Shown here: one piece after another, positions 60,112 to 64,000 of the stretch
Numbering within the stretch: the stretch's first letter is position 1
How the letters are laid out: every line of letters starts with the position of its first letter
Assembly (NCBI GenBank): GCA_964304625.1
Contig: OZ199840.1
Location: forward strand, 6,634,001 to 6,698,000
DNA: 64,000 nucleotides
Reading direction: 5' to 3'
Source of the DNA: Kudoa neothunni
Lineage: Eukaryota > Cnidaria
Position numbers and translations under genes: made by a program
Notes under the pieces: model-generated
What the model saw: the letters and a program-made list of their open reading frames with translations, nothing else
What the model was told of the DNA's origin: nothing
Databases searched by the model: none

Positions 60112-63100
60112 ATGGATGACGCTGAGCCTAACACAGATTCTCAGAATGAGCTCAATGATGTATTTAGTTCAAGAATAGGTATAATATTCCCTCCGCCAGA
60201 AGTGAAAGGTAACCATTTTCACATCTATTATTTTCATTAGTTGTACGGTTAACGTTATTTGTGTGTATTTTTAGCCATTGTGGATAAAACGGCACTTTTT
60301 GTGTCAAAAAATGGTAAAAACATTGCATTCAAATGATAGGCATTGTTATTTGAATTGGATGTATTAGGAATCGAATTTGAAGAAAGAATTCGAGCCAATG
60401 AAGCAAATAATTTAAAATTTAACTTTTTGAATCAAAATGACCCATATTTTGGATATTATCAATATAAATTGAAAGAAAATGCTGAACAATTAATCAATTC
60501 TCATGCAAAAATAACTTCAGGCAATTAAATTTGCATTAATTTTAATGTATTTATAATTTTATTATATTAGAGCCATCAGCCAACATCAAAACTACTACAG
60601 TTGGTGGAAACAATTACGAAGTTGAGATGGCTGGTGAGATACCGACTCCTGATGACGATTCTGCTCTGCTCGGAGGAACTGTTAGCTATTATGAAAAGTT
60701 AATGAAAGACACTACGCTAGTACTATCATACAAACTAAATATATTATCTATAATGATGTTTAGTCATATGAGAAAATTGTTGAGATACCTAAATACACGG
60801 AAGTAGAGCTCCAAAGTGTTGTTCTTCCAAAGCCATACGAATTTATGAATCCTCATCCTAACATACTACTCATGGATATGTATTTTTATTGAATTTAATC
60901 AATCTATACGATTATTCATAGAGATATTATGAAAATTACCGCACAATTTGTGGCAAAAGGTGGTCGTTTATTTTTGAATAACTTGATGCAACGTGAACAG
61001 GTAAATTTTTGCAGCTTTTAATCGCATTGTGGTTCTCAGCATTTGATAATACGTTTTAAAACGTTAGAGGAATTATTTCTTCGATTTTCTAAAACCTCAA
61101 CACTCTCTCTACACATATTTTCTTTCGCTGGTCGATCAATACACTAAAATTATAAATCCATCCCCTTCGATGTTGGATTTAATACGCAATTCGATGGATA
61201 GCAATCAAGTGAATGTATCTTTTTTATAAGATTTTTTGTATTGATTTTGTTTTTTCGGCAATTATTCAGTTGATTAAAAGTTTAAAAGTTCGCTGTTTCT
61301 TTGAAAAACAACGTGTAGACCAAAAAGAAATCGAGGACGAAGCCAATGAAAAAGATCGAAGTAAACTCATTTTGACTTTAATTACTATTTCGAATACTTT
61401 TCTCATTTAGTTGCGTTTGCTCAGATTGATTGGCACGATTTCGTTATAGTAGAACAAGTTCATTTTAAGGACGACGATAAATCTGCACTACCCCATCCAG
61501 TTAGTTTGGAAAAACTTGGAGAGCGACTTCTTGCTCAAGAACACTATGAAGCTATGAGAGTATTTGTTTCGGCGTTCCACGCCTGTTGGCTAGTGATCAA
61601 CTCATTGCTTTAGAGGGAACAAGAAGAGAAGAAATATGCTGCTTCAAATTTGGAAAATGTTTCTCAGGAACAATTAGCCAACTCATCTGCATCTGCTACA
61701 CAAGTCAATGTGATCAACTCTTCAAGTGACATTCCAGAGGTAATTTCTATACAAGTCATTTTCTTGTTTCTACAAATACTCTTTAGAATACATCAAATAT
61801 TGGTACTGATGCCGATGCGGTTGCGGATGCAATAGGTGGTAAACCTTCAAAGCGAAGGTTCGAACCTGCAGATGTATCATCTTCTGTTTTCAAAAAGGCC
61901 GGCCTCATATCAAGTGATTCCACCGGTGGTGCTTCCAAAAATAAAGACAAGTAATTTTTTAATAACGTTTTGATTGTAGTTTCATGAATTTAGATTGATG
62001 GTATCGCCTATTACTGGTGAACTCATTCCTGCTGATTCCATTGCTGAGCATATGCGAATCAATCTGCTGGATCCAAGATATAAGGAACAAAAAGAACGTT
62101 TGTTCGCCGAGAAAAAACAACAAGACGAAGTATACACTGTGGGTTCATCTATGGTTTCTCATTTGAAAGAATTGGCTCAACGACGTTCCGATATATTCGG
62201 ACCCAGTACTCAAGAGATTCAGATTGGTAAAAAATTAGAAGATTACCAACCGGTAACCACCTACAAAACGGCGGTTCCTATTGTCAATTCGTCATCCTCT
62301 CAGCCAACTGGAAACGATAAACCAAATGATAATCTTTTGAACGTTCAACAGTCAAGACTCAACAATTCATCTCATCCTATATCCAATGTACAAAAACCTC
62401 TACTATTTACACCCGTTAGTGCTAATGTGATCACCAAAGTTCCAGGTAATAGTTGATGGTGAATCAAAATGATTAAAAATTTTATTTTAAATGCAGAGGG
62501 TCTGTCCCAGCCTCAAAAATACCCTCACATGATGCCAGGCAGTAGCGGCGTTGGGATTTTCCCACAGACTCATACTCAACCGCTACCCTACAACACCCAC
62601 AATACACCAGTTGGACTTCCACCACCTGCTTTCAATCCTATGGCTGCCAGAATGCCACTTCCAATGATGAACGCCAATCCACAGTTGAGAGGCATGCCAC
62701 CAACCCATCACATGATGAATTTGGGGCAACCGATGAACAATATAGCTGGTGTTGGTCTGCATGGTTTGCCCCCTCCATCGTTAGCTACTAATAGCGCTGA
62801 TCCATTCGCCAAACAAGCCAATCCAATCGAAAGCATGCTTATACCTGAGGCTGTTTTCTTATCTAGCAACACCAAACATGAAATCACTCTAAAGGTAGAT
62901 TATTGTTTTCTTTTTTCTTAATGCTTATTGTGCCATTGAAGATTAAAATGCCTCAAAATGAAGAATTGAACAAAAAACATGGTTGGAAACTGGAGGGTCA
63001 ATTTGAGTCGATACCGTCTAATATGACGTGGAAAGTATGTGACTTTAACAGCTTCGTCAGTTAAGCAACTTATCTCATATTTAGATATCTCAACTCAAGG

Positions 63101-63322
63101 CAGAAATCACTAAGGCTATCGGAGTGCCACCTTCCAAACAAAAACTCACCATTGGACAGGTAATATCTATCTACTAAGTGTTTCTGGTATTGGATTTCAT
63201 CTTATGGGGATTGGTTGTAGGGATTTTTTATGAAGGATGCCAACACTCTTGCCTATTATAACCTCATGGATTCGTCGTTTGTGAACCTGCAGATCAAAGA
63301 GCGTGGCGGGAAAAACAAATAA
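60112..63322 (+). CDS. SF3A1: SF3A1, splicing factor 3A subunit 1 (Prp21)
   Basis: Core U2 snRNP protein; SF3A joins 17S U2 and helps it engage the branch point. Sixteen exons join in phase to 807 residues (human 793): 60112-60208, 60275-60313, 60368-60520, 60571-60719, 60764-60879, 60922-61000, 61068-61208, 61270-61360, 61411-61559, 61614-61739, 61787-61950, 61994-62445, 62497-62894, 62942-63034, 63085-63159, 63221-63322. Introns are 42-67 nt. SURP1 is at about residues 33-85 (IVDKTALFV, FNFLNQNDPYFGYY), SURP2 at about 187-240 (MKITAQFVAKGGRLFLNNL), the SF3A1 core VAFAQIDWHDFVIVE follows, then VSPITGELIPADSIAEHMRI, a Pro/Met-rich segment, and a C-terminal ubiquitin-like domain ending KERGGKNK. 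Intron 3 appears to start with GC (CAG then GCAATT). The charged linker before VSPITGE is shorter than in vertebrates. Confidence 0.96.
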
Positions 63323-63786
63323 ACAATTGTGTATCATGGAGAACTTAATTTGGTCGCACTCCAAGTGCTTTATTAGACATGTTTATTTTTGGCGAAACTA
63401 ATGCACACTCTCTATTTAAACTTGCTTAAATCAACCTGGTTTATCTAAGAAATTTAATAGAATTTATTTCCATCCCTATCAAATCTATAAAGTTAGTTGT
63501 TCCCTAAATTTAAGATAATTGTAAATTTTCTTATAATTACTATTCGAAATAGAACTCGATAAAATTCGCCATTTTTTAATTTGCATAAAATTACCATGTA
63601 TATTTGAGTATTAAGTAAGTCCCACCTGTTCCTATTACATAAATTTTATTAATCGTAATTTTTTCTCTAATTTCATATTTTATTTTTGCATTTAATAATA
63701 TCGATATGAAAACCTTATAACGTTAAAAGAATTATTTTTTCAATTTCACATAAATACAGTATTTCACGATCAAGATGCAAACACGC
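63323..63786. other. 3' flank of SF3A1
   Basis: AT-rich; the SF3A1 transcript should end here. Possibly shared with the 3' end of the convergent gene at 63787. Confidence 0.5.
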
Positions 63787-63990
63787 TTAAAAATGACACA
63801 AAAAACTGTGATAATGCCTTAAATTTATAACGAATGAACAATCCAAATGTTTATTTCTTCTCAGACATGCTAAAAAATATGATTTAAACTGTCGAATATA
63901 ACTTTGGCAGTTGGCTTCAGAGACAACTCTTTGGCTTAATTCAATGCATTTAAGCAAGGCTTCATGAGTTTTTGGTGCCTGTCTTTTCAC
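63787..63990 (-). CDS. Probable last exon of a minus-strand gene, runs off the right edge
   Basis: The minus-strand frame is open from the window edge to a stop at 63787-63789. It reads as an amphipathic, helix-rich sequence (APKTHEALLKCIELSQRVVS, then SYIRQFKSYFLACLRRN), with coding-like composition. If real it converges on SF3A1. No family recognised; only the C-terminal 67-70 residues are visible. Confidence 0.4.
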   Translation of the reverse strand: MKRQAPKTHEALLKCIELSQRVVSEANCQSYIRQFKSYFLACLRRNKHLDCSFVINLRHYHSFLCHF

Positions 63991-64000
63991 TTCACACTTT

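Noticed and set aside
61853-61870. GGTTCGAACC, resembling a tRNA B box
   Set aside because: Lies inside SF3A1 exon 11 and has no tRNA fold.
1-64000. CRISPR arrays, bacterial operons, Shine-Dalgarno sites
   Set aside because: The intron-bearing animal genes show this is eukaryotic DNA; no regular spacer-repeat array was seen.
1-64000. Retroelements or virus-like elements
   Set aside because: No reverse transcriptase, integrase, capsid or long terminal repeat pattern was recognised in either strand.

Overview
The window is a piece of an AT-rich, compact-gene animal genome. The host genes have the intron-exon form of a metazoan with very short introns: 38-75 nt in the genes I could resolve, GT-AG apart from one likely GC-AG. 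The lineage cannot be fixed from the sequence. Orthologues of ISCA1, a ceramide synthase, TTC39 and SF3A1 say invertebrate animal; there is no sign of a prokaryote or plasmid.

Six host genes have good support: ISCA1 (3287-3773, +), a small uncharacterised one-helix membrane protein (4307-4609, +), a cytochrome b561 protein (14412-15345, -), a ceramide-synthase-like TLC protein (25531-27119, +), a TTC39-family TPR protein (46364-48839, +) and SF3A1 (60112-63322, +, 16 exons, all in phase). Weaker candidates lie at 2605-2805 (-), 28693-28921 (+) and 63787-63990 (-, probably the last exon of a gene running off the right edge).

The rest is mostly cut-and-paste DNA transposons in many stages of decay. 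I count eleven piggyBac-type copies bounded by TTAA (or a one-base variant) plus two orphan piggyBac ends. There are also pogo/Tigger-like elements (1229-2532, about 6872-8995, 36689-43330), one Tc1/mariner element (22339-23633), two MULE-type remnants (10134-11110, 17628-19130), a 3.4 kb hAT element with a perfect 8-bp target duplication (52480-55910), a partial inverted hAT relative (32480-33355) and three hAT-like non-autonomous elements. No retroelement or virus-like element was recognised.

Region by region: 1-2.6 kb piggyBac and Tigger remnants; 2.6-4.6 kb two small host genes; 4.7-9 kb a piggyBac and a Tigger-like element, each with a hAT MITE inserted in its terminal repeat; 9-14.1 kb a hairpin, a MULE remnant, a piggyBac and a dispersed repeat; 14.4-15.3 kb cytochrome b561; 15.9-24.4 kb a piggyBac inside a piggyBac inside a piggyBac, with a MULE and a Tc1 in the same stack; 25.5-27.1 kb ceramide synthase; 27-32.5 kb mostly featureless; 32.5-36.5 kb hAT debris; 36.7-43.5 kb a Tigger cut by two piggyBacs; 43.5-45.3 kb a small piggyBac and the second dispersed-repeat copy; 46.4-48.8 kb TTC39; 49.5-59.1 kb piggyBac, hAT with a foldback repeat, piggyBac; 60.1-63.3 kb SF3A1.

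The most notable pattern is in the piggyBac ends. Each family carries its own short palindrome just inside the TTAA. In four separate elements the whole terminal module is repeated about 175-190 bp further in, a spacing close to one nucleosome repeat. The most notable host observation is a ceramide synthase whose Lag motif keeps the double His but has lost the conserved His-Asp pair downstream.
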